From positions 1 to 44,720 of the forward strand of contig CAJXCU010000016.1 of assembly GCA_913051935.1 (NCBI GenBank): DNA of 44,720 bases, given 5' to 3'. The translations under genes were made by a program, and so were the position numbers. Each line of letters begins with the position of its first letter. Within the stretch, counting starts at the first letter, position 1. Shown in pieces: positions 8,830-17,779 of the stretch. A model generated the notes under the pieces. It had not been told where the DNA came from. It did not search any database and saw only the letters and a program-made list of their open reading frames with translations. This DNA comes from an uncultured Flavobacteriales bacterium (GTDB lineage: Bacteria > Bacteroidota > Bacteroidia > Flavobacteriales_D > Crocinitomicaceae).

Positions 8830-10015
8830 ATTAACTGAAATAGATACTTTTGCTTCCACAGTGTATGCGCGTATGTGTAAGTATCGTGAACATCTGCACA
8901 TGTATCCTGAGCTTTCGTATAGGGAGCATAAAACTTCAGCTTTTGTCAAAACTATTTTGGACGAAATCGGTATTTCTAGTTTCAAGAGTATCGGTGGTAC
9001 AGGAGTTATCGCGACAATCTATGGTGATGGTCATAAGAAGAATGCGAATTGTATCGCTTTTCGCGCAGATTTAGATGCCTTGCCTATTCAGGAGGAGAAT
9101 GAAGTTTCCTACAAGAGCAAAACGGATGGCATAATGCACGCATGTGGACACGACGTTCATACTGCGATCCTATTGGGTTTGGCAGAGGTTTTATTTCGTT
9201 TCAAGAATAAACTCAAGCAACCGGTAAAATTGATTTTTCAGCCGGGTGAGGAGGTGAATCCTGGTGGTGCTAATTTAATTATTGATGAGGGTGGGCTTTC
9301 TAATCCGGAGGTTTCCAAAATGTTTGCCTTACATGTATTTCCTGACCTTGAATTTGGTAAAGTGGGCTTTCGTGAGGGCTTGTACATGGCATCTAGTGAT
9401 GAACTTCATCTCGAGATTTTTGGGAAAGGCGGGCATGGTGCCCTCACAGGACAAACCATTAATCCCATGTTCATGGGTGCAGAGTTCATATTAGCTGCTC
9501 AAAATTACATCAATTCAAATTCCCCGGTCGGTATTCCAAGTGTCATTAATTTTGGTTTGTTTGAGGCACTTGGCTCGACTAATGTAGTTCCAGAATCGGC
9601 GAAAATAAAAGGTACTTTTCGTACCATGAATGAAAATTGGAGAGAGATAGCCAAGTCCGGTATAAAAGATGTCGCAAAAAGTATCGAATTAAAATATGGA
9701 GGAAAGATCAACTTACGGATATCGCGTGGATATCCCTTTTTAAAAAATGACGCTGAACTGACAAAAAAAGTTCGAAAATTGGCGTGTGATATTCTAGATG
9801 AGTCAAATGTGTATAACTTAGAACTGCGGATGACAGCAGAGGATTTTGCCTTTTACAGCCATATCGTACCTGTTTGTTTTTTTAGGCTAGGTGTTGGTAA
9901 TAAATCCAAAGGGATTATAAACAACGTGCATCATTCCCGATTTGATGTTGACCATAATGCAATGAAAACCGGGCTTAAACTTTTTTATTCCATTGCTTTT
10001 TCGCTTGACTCTTGA
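8822..10015 (+). CDS. M20 family metallo-amidohydrolase (IAA-amino acid/hippurate hydrolase type)
   Basis: This M20D-type enzyme hydrolyses amide bonds of N-acyl amino acids with a two-metal centre. In the 397-residue protein the metal ligands appear as Cys108 and His110 in HACGHDVHTA, Glu143/Glu144 in FQPGEEVNPGG (base and ligand), His171 in ALHVFPD, and a C-terminal His in NVHHSRFD. GKGGHGALTG (201-210) begins the dimerisation (lid) domain. The frame extends to a TTG at 8810, but the ATG at 8822, overlapping the carrier stop, is the better start. It is cotranscribed with LuxE-like and TauE-like genes. No signal peptide is seen, so it is cytosolic. Exact substrate unknown. Confidence 0.9.
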   Translation: MIELTEIDTFASTVYARMCKYREHLHMYPELSYREHKTSAFVKTILDEIGISSFKSIGGTGVIATIYGDGHKKNANCIAFRADLDALPIQEENEVSYKSKTDGIMHACGHDVHTAILLGLAEVLFRFKNKLKQPVKLIFQPGEEVNPGGANLIIDEGGLSNPEVSKMFALHVFPDLEFGKVGFREGLYMASSDELHLEIFGKGGHGALTGQTINPMFMGAEFILAAQNYINSNSPVGIPSVINFGLFEALGSTNVVPESAKIKGTFRTMNENWREIAKSGIKDVAKSIELKYGGKINLRISRGYPFLKNDAELTKKVRKLACDILDESNVYNLELRMTAEDFAFYSHIVPVCFFRLGVGNKSKGIINNVHHSRFDVDHNAMKTGLKLFYSIAFSLDS

Positions 10016-10434
10016 GACCAATTCTATTCATATTATTGCTATCTATACTTTCCTCTTGTTCAAAGGAAAATCGATTCATTGGTCATATGGATGGGGAATG
10101 GTCCTTAGCTAGATTGAAGGTAACTGATGGGCAGCTTATAGAATATATTTTAGATGATGTGAGCGGAGAGCTTGATTTAAATTTCAGCGCTGGTTCGTCG
10201 GATGGATTTGTATCATTTGATTTAAATATAAATAGTCTTCCATATTCGTATATGGTTCAATTTCAGGGTGAAGATTTGAGGTACATTTTAGATTCTGATG
10301 AATTGATTATTGGTTCAGGTGTTGAGAGAAGGAGATACAAAGTAATAATGCGGACAAAACGAGATTTGGTTTTGGAGTATTATGACGCACCAAACTTCCA
10401 ATTGAGGAAGTTTGTTTTCGTTAAAGCAGAATAG
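10012..10434 (+). CDS. Small lipoprotein, function unknown (possibly lipocalin-like)
   Basis: The 140-residue protein begins with a lipoprotein signal peptide: MRPILFILLLSILSSCSKE, with the lipobox LSSC and Cys16 as the lipidated residue. The rest is rich in alternating beta-type segments (GEWSLARLKV, GELDLNFSA, FVSFDLNIN, RYKVIMRTKRDLVLEYY), like small lipocalin-like lipoproteins of Bacteroidota, but I cannot name a family. It starts at a TTG that overlaps the M20 stop as TTGA; a stop lies two codons upstream in frame and the next Met (residue 26) would delete the signal. It closes the luxE-like run and is likely envelope-anchored. Confidence 0.72.
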   Translation: MRPILFILLLSILSSCSKENRFIGHMDGEWSLARLKVTDGQLIEYILDDVSGELDLNFSAGSSDGFVSFDLNINSLPYSYMVQFQGEDLRYILDSDELIIGSGVERRRYKVIMRTKRDLVLEYYDAPNFQLRKFVFVKAE

Positions 10435-10456
10435 AAGATTTTCTTTTATTTTGTCC

Positions 10457-10464
10457 TATATTTG
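10457..10464 (+). promoter_or_regulatory. Probable -7 promoter box of the OmpA-family gene
   Basis: TATATTTG fits TAnnTTTG and ends 14 bases before the ATG at 10479. No TTG is found at the right distance upstream, so the -33 element is weak or missing. Confidence 0.45.
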
Positions 10465-10478
10465 TTAATTAACAAAGA

Positions 10479-12152
10479 ATGGTCATGAGTAAGTCGTTTA
10501 TTTTCACTTTTGTTTTATTGCTTTCGTTTACCTCAATGAGTCAATTTGAGGAAAATAATAAATGGTCATTAGATTTATGTGGAGGGCTTACCAATGCAGT
10601 AAAACCATATACTGATGGTTATTTTTCGAACACCTATGACTTGTTTCATGCTTCAGGGGGAATACGTCACATGTTCAACAATAAATATGGTTTTAAAGTA
10701 GATTTTGGCTACGACAGAATAACCAATGATGACAAAGGGGATAATGGTTTTAGTTTGCCTTTTAGAACCGATTATTACCGTGCCTCTATTCAAGGTATTG
10801 CTGATATTGGACGCATGCTCATGTTTGAGAATTTCACCAACCACATTAGCCTTTTATTCCATACAGGTGGTGGTTTCTCAATGCTTATAAGCGATACAAC
10901 TAGTATTGATGGTAAGGATGAGCGCATGGCGAATTTAATGTTTGGTTTTACTCCTCAAATTAAGCTTGGTAAACGTGTAGCACTTTTCTTTGATGCGTCA
11001 TTCATTTGGCATATTTATCAGCAAAAAACCTTTGATATGTTTTCCACTGTTGCCAAAAGAGGATTCGATGGTTTTGTAGCAAATGCATCAGTTGGATTCA
11101 ATTTTTATCTTGGTAAACATGAGGAACATATGGATTGGGCATATTCTCCATGTTTTCCAGACATGTCATATCTTGAAAATGAGATTAAAAAATTGGATAG
11201 TGCCAATATTGTTTTGCAGAAAAAATTCCAAGATGATGATGGGGATGGAGTAATAAATTTTTTAGACCAAGAAAAAGATACACCTTATGGCGCAGTTGTT
11301 GATTGTGATGGTAAGGAAAAAGGTGTTGATTCTACAAACTTAGCCGTTGTTCCTTCGCCAACTCCGGATATTGTTCCCGAACCTGATGTTCTGCCTGACT
11401 CTTCTCCGACGAGTCCTGAACCTAATATTACTCCGACACCAACGCCTGACGTGACACCGACCCCAACGCCTGATGTTACACCCACGCCGGATGTTACTCC
11501 GACACCAACGCCGGATGTTACTCCGACACCAACGCCTGATGTTACACCAACGCCTGATGTTACACCAACACCGGATGTTATACCGACGCCAACGCCTGAT
11601 GTGACACCAACACCGGATGTTACTCCGACCCCAACGCCTGATGTCACGCCGACTCCAACGCCTGATGTGACACCGACGCCGACACCTGATGTTACTCCGA
11701 CTCCAACGCCTGATGTGACACCGACGCCGACACCTGATGTGACACCAACACCCACGCCGGATGTTACTCCGACACCAACACCGAATGTTACTCCGACACC
11801 AGTAATCGACAAAACAGGGCTTACCTCCATTGGCGATGTCAATTTTACGATCAATCAATCTTCTGTACAATCTAGATTTTATCCGGTGCTTAATGAGACA
11901 GCGAATCTGTTAAAATCAATGCCGGGTTCATCTATTGTTATTGCCGGACATGCAGACATTACTGGAGACGAGTCTTTTAACCAGCAATTGGCTCTTAAGA
12001 GAGCGAATTCAATCAAGAAATACCTAATGAGAAGAGGAATTGAGTCAAATCGAATTGAGGTTGTTTCTTTTGGTGAAACAAAACCAAAGTTTTTAAATAC
12101 GACAGCAGCGGGTAGGGCCCTGAATAGGAGAGTAGAGGTTTATATACGGTAA
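10479..12152 (+). CDS. OmpA-family outer membrane protein with Pro-Thr repeat linker
   Basis: This 557-residue envelope protein has a signal peptide (about 1-21), an N-terminal beta-barrel-like domain (about 22-215), a calcium-binding thrombospondin-3-like Asp loop, [16 protein letters not shown] (about 250-265), a Pro-Thr repeat linker (318-441), and a C-terminal OmpA peptidoglycan-binding domain (about 445-557). The last contains [20 protein letters not shown] and ends [13 protein letters not shown]. The layout fits a barrel in the outer membrane tethered to peptidoglycan. The linker is far longer than usual. A second ATG at 10485 is also possible. The gene converges tightly on sufT with only eight bases between the stops. 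Confidence 0.9.
   Translation: MVMSKSFIFTFVLLLSFTSMSQFEENNKWSLDLCGGLTNAVKPYTDGYFSNTYDLFHASGGIRHMFNNKYGFKVDFGYDRITNDDKGDNGFSLPFRTDYYRASIQGIADIGRMLMFENFTNHISLLFHTGGGFSMLISDTTSIDGKDERMANLMFGFTPQIKLGKRVALFFDASFIWHIYQQKTFDMFSTVAKRGFDGFVANASVGFNFYLGKHEEHMDWAYSPCFPDMSYLENEIKKLDSANIVLQKKFQDDDGDGVINFLDQEKDTPYGAVVDCDGKEKGVDSTNLAVVPSPTPDIVPEPDVLPDSSPTSPEPNITPTPTPDVTPTPTPDVTPTPDVTPTPTPDVTPTPTPDVTPTPDVTPTPDVIPTPTPDVTPTPDVTPTPTPDVTPTPTPDVTPTPTPDVTPTPTPDVTPTPTPDVTPTPTPDVTPTPTPNVTPTPVIDKTGLTSIGDVNFTINQSSVQSRFYPVLNETANLLKSMPGSSIVIAGHADITGDESFNQQLALKRANSIKKYLMRRGIESNRIEVVSFGETKPKFLNTTAAGRALNRRVEVYIR
11430..11801 (+). repeat. In-frame Pro-Thr tandem repeat (24-bp and 18-bp units)
   Basis: The 372 bases encode 16 units: twelve of eight residues (TPTPTPDV or close variants) and four of six residues (TPTPDV), plus a final TPTP. 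Synonymous bases differ between units (ccg/cca, gac/gat), so the array is not freshly duplicated, although several neighbouring units are nearly identical. Length change by slippage in steps of 18 or 24 bases would keep the frame. It forms a stiff, extended spacer in the OmpA-family protein. Confidence 0.95.
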
Positions 12153-12160
12153 GCTTCGTT

Positions 12161-12466
12161 TTATAAAAAACCCAGCTCAAGTTTGGCTTCTTCACTCATC
12201 ATTTCTTTATCCCAGGGAGGATCGAAAACAATTTCCACTTTTGAGCTTTTAACACCCTCGATCTCGCCGACCTTGTCTTCAACCTCTTTAGGCATGCTTT
12301 CGGCAACAGGACAATTTGGTGAGGTAAGGGTCATATCGATAGCGACGTTTTTATCCTTGTCTATTTTAACCTCATAAATGAGGCCAAGCTCATATATATC
12401 TACAGGTATTTCAGGGTCAAAAATAGACTTTAAGACTTCTATGATAGTATTTTCTAATTCTTCCAT
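12161..12466 (-). CDS. sufT: SufT-like Fe-S cluster assembly factor (DUF59/MIP18 family)
   Basis: The 101-residue protein is a compact DUF59 domain. It has the opening motif DPEIPVDIYELGLIYEV (17-33), the loop TLTSPNCPVAESMP with the conserved Cys, and VFDPPWDKEMMSEEAK near the end. SufT-type proteins help mature Fe-S proteins and are encoded beside suf genes in many bacteria. The start shares one base with the stop of sufE (TAATG), so it is the last gene of a tightly coupled sufS-sufE-sufT unit. A phenylacetate PaaD is related in sequence but is excluded by the context. Confidence 0.9.
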   Translation of the reverse strand: MEELENTIIEVLKSIFDPEIPVDIYELGLIYEVKIDKDKNVAIDMTLTSPNCPVAESMPKEVEDKVGEIEGVKSSKVEIVFDPPWDKEMMSEEAKLELGFL

Positions 12467-12882
12467 TAAACGTGTTTTAACGCCTCTAATTTCATTCTTT
12501 TGACCATCTCCAATAAACCGTTTGCTCGCGTAGGAGATAGATGATTTTGTAGTCCAATTTGATCAATAAAGTATAAATCTTCTTTGACAATAGTCTCTGG
12601 TTTTTCACCATTATAAACTGCGATTAATAATGCGATGATTCCTTTAGTAATTATGGCATCCGAATCCGCGGAAAAGCTCATTCTTTTGTTGTCTATTTCT
12701 GCTTTAAGCCAGACCCTTGATTGGCAACCATCAATCAACTGCTCGTCTTTTCTTTTATCAACTGTAATACCTTGAATCTCTTTACCCAAATCAATAATCA
12801 TTTCATACTTGTCCATCCAGTCGTCAAAGACCTGAAAATCTGCTATAATTGCATCCTGTTTTTCGTTAAAAGATTCTATCAT
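12466..12882 (-). CDS. sufE: SufE sulfur acceptor for cysteine desulfurase
   Basis: SufE takes the persulfide sulfur from SufS and passes it to the Fe-S scaffold. The 138-residue protein has the acceptor Cys53 in LIDGCQSRVWL, followed by ADSDAIITKGIIALLIAVYN, and the typical C-terminal segment GLQNHLSPTRANGL. Length and motifs match the family. Its ATG overlaps the sufS stop (ATGA) and its stop overlaps the sufT start, giving a fully coupled trio. Confidence 0.94.
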   Translation of the reverse strand: MIESFNEKQDAIIADFQVFDDWMDKYEMIIDLGKEIQGITVDKRKDEQLIDGCQSRVWLKAEIDNKRMSFSADSDAIITKGIIALLIAVYNGEKPETIVKEDLYFIDQIGLQNHLSPTRANGLLEMVKRMKLEALKHV

Positions 12883-14105
12883 GACAACACGGATATAGCT
12901 TTTTTCAAAGCATGAATAAATAAGTCTACCTCTTCTTTATTGTTGTAAAGAGAAAAAGAGGCTCTGATTGTCCCAGGAATACTGAAGAAATCCATTAAGG
13001 GCTGTGTGCAATGATGTCCTGTTCGTACAGCGATTCCCTGCTTATCAAGAAGCGTTCCAATGTCAAATGGATGAATCGTTCCAACATTAAATGAAACTAG
13101 ACTAGTTTTATTTTTGGACGTTCCGTATATTTTTAGGTTTTCTATTTTTAAAAGTTCTTTTTCGGCATAGGCAAGCAGTTCCTTTTCATGAGCAAAAGCT
13201 TGTTTAGTATCTATCGATTCCATGAATTCCAATGCAGTTCCCAGCGCAATCCCACCGACTATGTTTGGTGTACCTGCTTCGAATTTAAACGGTAATTCAT
13301 TATAGCTCGTTTGATCAAAACTCACACGCTGAATCATATCTCCACCACCTTGGTAGGGTGGCATTCGGTCTAATAAAGACTCTTTTCCATATAATACACC
13401 GATACCAGTAGGCCCAAATATTTTATGTCCAGAAAAAACGAAAAAATCACAATTCAAGTCTGCAACATTCACCTCACCATGTTGAATACTTTGAGCTCCA
13501 TCTATAAGAACTTTTGCTCCAGCTCGATGCGCTTTTTTAATGATGGTTTCTATGGGATTTATGGTTCCCAACGTATTGGATATGTGAGTAATTGAGACAA
13601 GTTTAGTCTTTTCGTTGAGCATCCCATCAAAAGTCTCTATATCAAGTGTTCCGTCTTTATGAATCGGAATAACTCGCATGGTAATGCCTTTTCTTTCTGC
13701 TAGGAGTTGCCAAGGGACAATATTAGAATGATGCTCCATCGCACTAATGAGCACTTCATCACCTTTATTCATGAGCTCACCTAAAGAAGTAGCAATTAAA
13801 TTTATTCCGTCTGTCGTTCCTTTTGTGAAAATAATTTCATTCTCTTTAGCAGCACCGATGTAGTTTTTGATTCGAATTCTAGCATCCTCATAATCTTGTG
13901 TTGCGACTTGACTCAAGTGGTGAACTCCTCTGTGGATATTCGAATTTTCCGAGCTATAATACGTACTGATTCGATCAATTACCTTTTGGGGTTTTTGTGT
14001 TGTTGCAGCGTTGTCAAAATAGACCAATGGTTTTCCGTGAACCTTTTTATTCAATAGCGGAAATTGGGATCTTATCCCTTCCATGTACTTCGATTTTCCT
14101 TTCAT
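12879..14105 (-). CDS. sufS: Cysteine desulfurase, SufS type
   Basis: This PLP enzyme removes sulfur from cysteine, giving alanine and an enzyme persulfide for SufE. From the ATG at 14105 the 408-residue protein shows the PLP lysine Lys228 in FSGHKIFGPTG, NAATTQKP near the N-terminus, the cofactor segment DGAQSIQHG (202-210), and the persulfide Cys366 in RTGHHCTQP, in the short loop typical of group II (SufS) enzymes. An in-frame GTG at 14114 and an ATG at 14084 (MEGIRSQFPLL) are alternative starts. porX lies 58 bases upstream on the same strand, and sufE follows with an ATGA overlap. Confidence 0.95.
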   Translation of the reverse strand: MKGKSKYMEGIRSQFPLLNKKVHGKPLVYFDNAATTQKPQKVIDRISTYYSSENSNIHRGVHHLSQVATQDYEDARIRIKNYIGAAKENEIIFTKGTTDGINLIATSLGELMNKGDEVLISAMEHHSNIVPWQLLAERKGITMRVIPIHKDGTLDIETFDGMLNEKTKLVSITHISNTLGTINPIETIIKKAHRAGAKVLIDGAQSIQHGEVNVADLNCDFFVFSGHKIFGPTGIGVLYGKESLLDRMPPYQGGGDMIQRVSFDQTSYNELPFKFEAGTPNIVGGIALGTALEFMESIDTKQAFAHEKELLAYAEKELLKIENLKIYGTSKNKTSLVSFNVGTIHPFDIGTLLDKQGIAVRTGHHCTQPLMDFFSIPGTIRASFSLYNNKEEVDLFIHALKKAISVLS

Positions 14106-14163
14106 TTCAATCACTAATTATAAAATTAAGCAAAGCAAACAGAATCAATTTGAATCCAGGGAT

Positions 14164-15717
14164 TTATTTTGCCTTCATTTCTACATATGGAATCATTATT
14201 TCTTCCATGGAAATTCCACCGTGCTGAAAAGTATTGCCGTAATAATTAACGAAATGATTGTAGTTGTTCGGATAAACAAAGAAGTCTTGTTCCTTCGCAA
14301 AAACAAATTCACTGGACATTTTCTGTTTCGGTAAGAAGCCCTCTTGAGGCTCTCGAACGACAAATACCTCTTTCTCTTTATACCCCAAACCGCGACCTAC
14401 CTTATACCTTAAATTTGTATTTGTATTTCGTTGACCAGCAATTTTGACTGGTTGATTTACTTTTATAGTTCCGTGGTCTGTGGTTACAATTAATTCCATA
14501 CGCGCCTCAGCAGCTTTTTTTATAACATCCAATAAAGGTGAATGTTCTAACCAAGACATCGTTAAGGATCGATAGGCCGATTCGTCATCTGCAAGCTCGC
14601 GAATAACTTCCATGTCTGTGCGGGCGTGTGATAGCATGTCTACAAAATTATAAACTAGAAAATTGACATCATTTTCCTTGAGCTTGTGGAATTGTTCTAC
14701 TAGTTTTTTACCTGCATTGACATTTGTGATTTTATTGTATGAATACCGAAGAGCTGATTTTCCAAGTCTTTTTAAATTCAGTTCGAGCAGCTCTTTTTCA
14801 AAAATATTCTTGCTTCCTTCATCTTCCTCATTTTTCCAATATTGCGGATGTTTTCTTGCGATTTCTGAAGGCATCAATCCTGCAAAAAAAGCATTTCTCG
14901 CGTACTGTGTCGCCGTAGGTAATATGGAGAATACGATCTCCTCTTTCTGCTTAACAAAATACTTAGTAAAAACAGGTTCAAGAACTTTCCATTGGTCATA
15001 GCGTAAATTGTCAATGATTAAAACGAGGGTTTTGGCATTTGATTCTCGGTTAAAAATTCTTTCCTTGATTAAGTTGTGAATAAACAACGGCCCGTCATCA
15101 ATACCATTTAGCCAATTAAGGTAATTGTCTTCAATGAATCCAGCGAACTGCTGATTTGCCTCTTTTTTTTGCATTTCGAATATTTCACTCATACCCGAAT
15201 CTTCAATTTTATCAAGCTGTAATTCCCAATATACAAGCTTCGCATATAGCTCTTTCCATTCACTAACGTCTAGTCTGTTATTAAGTAGCATGCCTAGTTG
15301 TCTGAATTCTTGTTGGTAGTTTAGGCTTGTTTTATCGCTGACCAATTGATTGGCTTGTAAATTCTTTTTTAGACTAATTAAAATTTGATTTTGATTGACT
15401 GGCTTGATCAAGTAATCCGCAATCTTAGAACCAATGGCATCCTCCATAATATGCTCTTCTTCACTCTTGGTGATCATGACAACTGGAAGATTTGGTTTGA
15501 TTGCTTTAATTCTTGTTAGTGTATCAAGCCCAGATAATCCTGGCATATTTTCGTCTAAAAATACGATGTCATAATACGACTCTTCCACTTTTTCTAATGC
15601 ATCTAATCCGTTAGTTACGGCTTGAACTAAATAGCCTTTTGACTCAAGAAAAAGAATATGCGGTTTCAACAAGTCGATTTCATCATCTGCCCAAAGGATA
15701 TTTCCTGAATTAGTCAT
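14164..15717 (-). CDS. porX: PorX: response regulator with PglZ phosphatase-like domain, T9SS regulator
   Basis: PorX is the response regulator that, with histidine kinase PorY and a sigma factor, controls T9SS genes in Bacteroidota. The 517-residue protein has an N-terminal receiver domain with acidic pocket Asp11/Asp12, phospho-acceptor Asp55 (FLDENMPG), Thr83 and Lys105. A helical middle (about 120-225) leads into a PglZ domain of the alkaline phosphatase superfamily. Its features are LVLIIDNLRYDQW (231-243, metal ligand Asp236), LPTATQYARNAFFAG (266-280, likely nucleophile Thr), DMLSHARTDM, and TTDHGTIKV. It is divergent from the HD protein gene and upstream of sufS. The partner kinase is not in the window. 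Confidence 0.92.
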   Translation of the reverse strand: MTNSGNILWADDEIDLLKPHILFLESKGYLVQAVTNGLDALEKVEESYYDIVFLDENMPGLSGLDTLTRIKAIKPNLPVVMITKSEEEHIMEDAIGSKIADYLIKPVNQNQILISLKKNLQANQLVSDKTSLNYQQEFRQLGMLLNNRLDVSEWKELYAKLVYWELQLDKIEDSGMSEIFEMQKKEANQQFAGFIEDNYLNWLNGIDDGPLFIHNLIKERIFNRESNAKTLVLIIDNLRYDQWKVLEPVFTKYFVKQKEEIVFSILPTATQYARNAFFAGLMPSEIARKHPQYWKNEEDEGSKNIFEKELLELNLKRLGKSALRYSYNKITNVNAGKKLVEQFHKLKENDVNFLVYNFVDMLSHARTDMEVIRELADDESAYRSLTMSWLEHSPLLDVIKKAAEARMELIVTTDHGTIKVNQPVKIAGQRNTNTNLRYKVGRGLGYKEKEVFVVREPQEGFLPKQKMSSEFVFAKEQDFFVYPNNYNHFVNYYGNTFQHGGISMEEIMIPYVEMKAK

Positions 15718-15758
15718 TCTTTTACGTTATTTTTGAGGTATATATTAAAATTAAACAT

Positions 15759-16997
15759 TTGCAAGCGAATCGAAATCGAAACAACAAGAAGAAAATTATT
15801 AACGACCCAATCTATGGTTTTATTTCGATTCCTGATGAATTTATTTTTGATATTATAGAACATCCATACCTTCAAAGGTTGAGGCGTATATCTCAGCTAG
15901 GTCTGAGCCATTTGGTATATCCCGGGGCAGTGCACACTAGATTTCAGCATGTTGTGGGTGCGATGCATTTAATGGGGAAAGCAATAGCTGTATTAAAAAA
16001 GAAAGGCCATCGCATTTCTGATGAAGAGAAAAGGGGTGTATTCTTGGCAATTTTACTTCATGACATTGGTCATGGTCCATTTAGTCATGCTTTAGAATTT
16101 GACATTGTTAAATCTGTGACCCATGAAAATATTTCTGCATACTTTATAAGTCGTCTTGAAAAATCATTCGGTTCTGACCTGAGGCTTGCCTTGACTATTT
16201 TTGAAGACAATTACCACAAGCCTTTTTTACATCAATTGGTTTCAAGTCAGCTAGATATGGACAGACTGGATTATTTAAATCGCGATAGTTTTTTCTCCGG
16301 CGTTAGTGAGGGTACTATTGGTAGCGATCGTTTGATTGAAATGCTCGAGGTTAGAGAGGGCCAATTGGTTTTGGAAGAAAAGGGAATTTATTCTGTGGAA
16401 AAATTCATTGTTGCCCGAAGACTGATGTATTGGCAAGTATATTTGCATAAAACGGTCGTTGCAGCAGAATATATGTTGATTTATGCGCTGCGTCGGGCAA
16501 AATCCTTAGCTCGAAAAGGTACGGCTGTTTTTTCAAGTCCCGCTTTATCTTTTTTTCTAGACAAGGATGTTTTAAAGTTGGACTTCGAAGAGAACGAGAC
16601 TGTTCTAGAAAATTTTGCCGCATTGGATGATTACGACATACTTCAAAGCTTGAAGGTTTGGTCGAGTCATTCTGATGCTACACTAAGTTTTTTATCCGCA
16701 TCAATCGTAAATCGAAACTTATTTAAAATTGAAATTTCAAAAAAACCATATACTGAGACTGAAATCACCGAATTAAAGTCTCGTTTGGCTGAGGAGCCTA
16801 GATTTCAGGGTTTAGACCTCAGCTACCTTGTATTTTCTGATAAACTAGTCAATAAGGCGTACAATCAAGAGTTTCAAAATATCAACCTTCTGATGAAATC
16901 AGGTGAAATCATTGATTTGTCGAAGGCTTCAGACAACTTGAATATATCCGCTTTGGCAAAACCAGTAGAAAAGTACTTCTTGTGCTACCCACGGTAA
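15759..16997 (+). CDS. HD-domain phosphohydrolase (COG1078 type, possible dNTPase)
   Basis: The 412-residue protein matches the HD-superfamily phosphohydrolases related to dNTP triphosphohydrolases. It has His64 in HTRFQHVVGAMHL, the HD pair His101-Asp102 in LLHDIGHGPFSHALE, and the last metal Asp region SSQLDMDRLDYLNRDSFF. It probably hydrolyses nucleotides in the cytosol, with a two-step or allosteric mechanism as in its relatives; the substrate is unknown. The only start I can propose is TTG at 15759: no ATG occurs before the conserved core (IINDPIYGFI), and none is found upstream in frame within the gap. It is divergent from porX and ends three bases from the next convergent gene. Confidence 0.88.
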   Translation: MQANRNRNNKKKIINDPIYGFISIPDEFIFDIIEHPYLQRLRRISQLGLSHLVYPGAVHTRFQHVVGAMHLMGKAIAVLKKKGHRISDEEKRGVFLAILLHDIGHGPFSHALEFDIVKSVTHENISAYFISRLEKSFGSDLRLALTIFEDNYHKPFLHQLVSSQLDMDRLDYLNRDSFFSGVSEGTIGSDRLIEMLEVREGQLVLEEKGIYSVEKFIVARRLMYWQVYLHKTVVAAEYMLIYALRRAKSLARKGTAVFSSPALSFFLDKDVLKLDFEENETVLENFAALDDYDILQSLKVWSSHSDATLSFLSASIVNRNLFKIEISKKPYTETEITELKSRLAEEPRFQGLDLSYLVFSDKLVNKAYNQEFQNINLLMKSGEIIDLSKASDNLNISALAKPVEKYFLCYPR

Positions 16998-17000
16998 ATG

Positions 17001-17639
17001 CTATTCTCTTTTTAACTTACCTTCCTTCCAATCTTTGATCAATTTTGCCCAAGAATAGGGATTAAGCAAATTATTGACCGGTAATTGTCCATTGGTATAT
17101 AACTTGGTGTAGGCCTGATTTTGAATGAGTCCACTGGCTAAGGAGGCATCAGCATCCAATCTTGCTGCAACAAAAGCCAAAGATTCTCCCGACAACTCTC
17201 TCTGGGCTCGACGAATCGCATCGTCATAGGGCTTCATTTCAACGAAGAATTTTGCAAAATCTTCTTTAGACGGCCAAGGATAAACGGTTACCTCAGGTAA
17301 GTTAATCGTATCCTGTTGAAGCATGTGTATGATACTGTATCTGTTTTCCTCAAGTGTATCGGGAACAATATAGGTTGATGTTTTGTAGCCGTAATAGGAA
17401 AAGAATAGCGTGTCACCTGGGAACGAGACCGTAGAGAAGTATCCGTAGAAATCTGCTATTACTCCTCTGCCTATTGACTTATCGTAGACCGTGATGTATG
17501 GCATTGGCGTCAAGTCCTGTTCAGAAACAACAACGCCCGAAAGTTGTAGTATTTTGCTAGTATCGATGTCTCCCCTTTGGGCCTTTAAATTTGAGGAGAC
17601 ACAAAATAGAAGCAAAAGCAATAAAATCTGTAAGTTCAT
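17001..17639 (-). CDS. Exported protein with CarboxypepD_reg-like domain
   Basis: This 212-residue protein has a clear signal peptide (MNLQILLLLLLFCVSSNLKAQ). A beta-sandwich of the carboxypeptidase regulatory-like type follows, with the typical run LSGVVVSEQDLTPMPYITVY, GVIADFYGYFS and DTLFFSYYGYKT. The domain usually sits at the N-terminus of TonB-dependent receptors, but here the protein ends about 100 residues later in a helical, charged region with no plug or barrel. Such stand-alone forms are frequent in Bacteroidota, and their role is unknown. A GTG at 17645 is in frame, but the ATG at 17639 is preferred. It is divergent from guaB and convergent with the HD gene. Confidence 0.8.
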   Translation of the reverse strand: MNLQILLLLLLFCVSSNLKAQRGDIDTSKILQLSGVVVSEQDLTPMPYITVYDKSIGRGVIADFYGYFSTVSFPGDTLFFSYYGYKTSTYIVPDTLEENRYSIIHMLQQDTINLPEVTVYPWPSKEDFAKFFVEMKPYDDAIRRAQRELSGESLAFVAARLDADASLASGLIQNQAYTKLYTNGQLPVNNLLNPYSWAKLIKDWKEGKLKRE

Positions 17640-17742
17640 TTTCACGCAACAAGTTTACATATTTAAAATTAGTCCTTGTGAATTTTGCAGAATATTAACA
17701 ATACTATTCTAACGTTAATTCTTATGTGACATCTTTTTTTCA

Positions 17743-17750
17743 TAAATTTG
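17743..17750 (+). promoter_or_regulatory. Probable -7 promoter box of guaB
   Basis: TAAATTTG matches TAnnTTTG and lies 29 bases before the guaB ATG in the 140-base divergent gap. No TTG occurs 17-23 bases upstream. I see nothing that looks like a purine riboswitch between it and the start codon. Confidence 0.45.
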
Positions 17751-17779
17751 CAAGAATTTATTTTTAAAATAGGTTCACT

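Noticed and set aside
11285..11870. Two long antisense reading frames (about 176-189 codons) opposite the Pro-Thr repeat
   Set aside because: They only mirror the repeat codons (poly Gly-Val or Arg-Cys rich translations), lack start context, and lie inside a real gene on the other strand.
12106..14114. GTG start of sufS at 14114
   Set aside because: An ATG three codons downstream is available and the family N-terminus does not need the extra residues.
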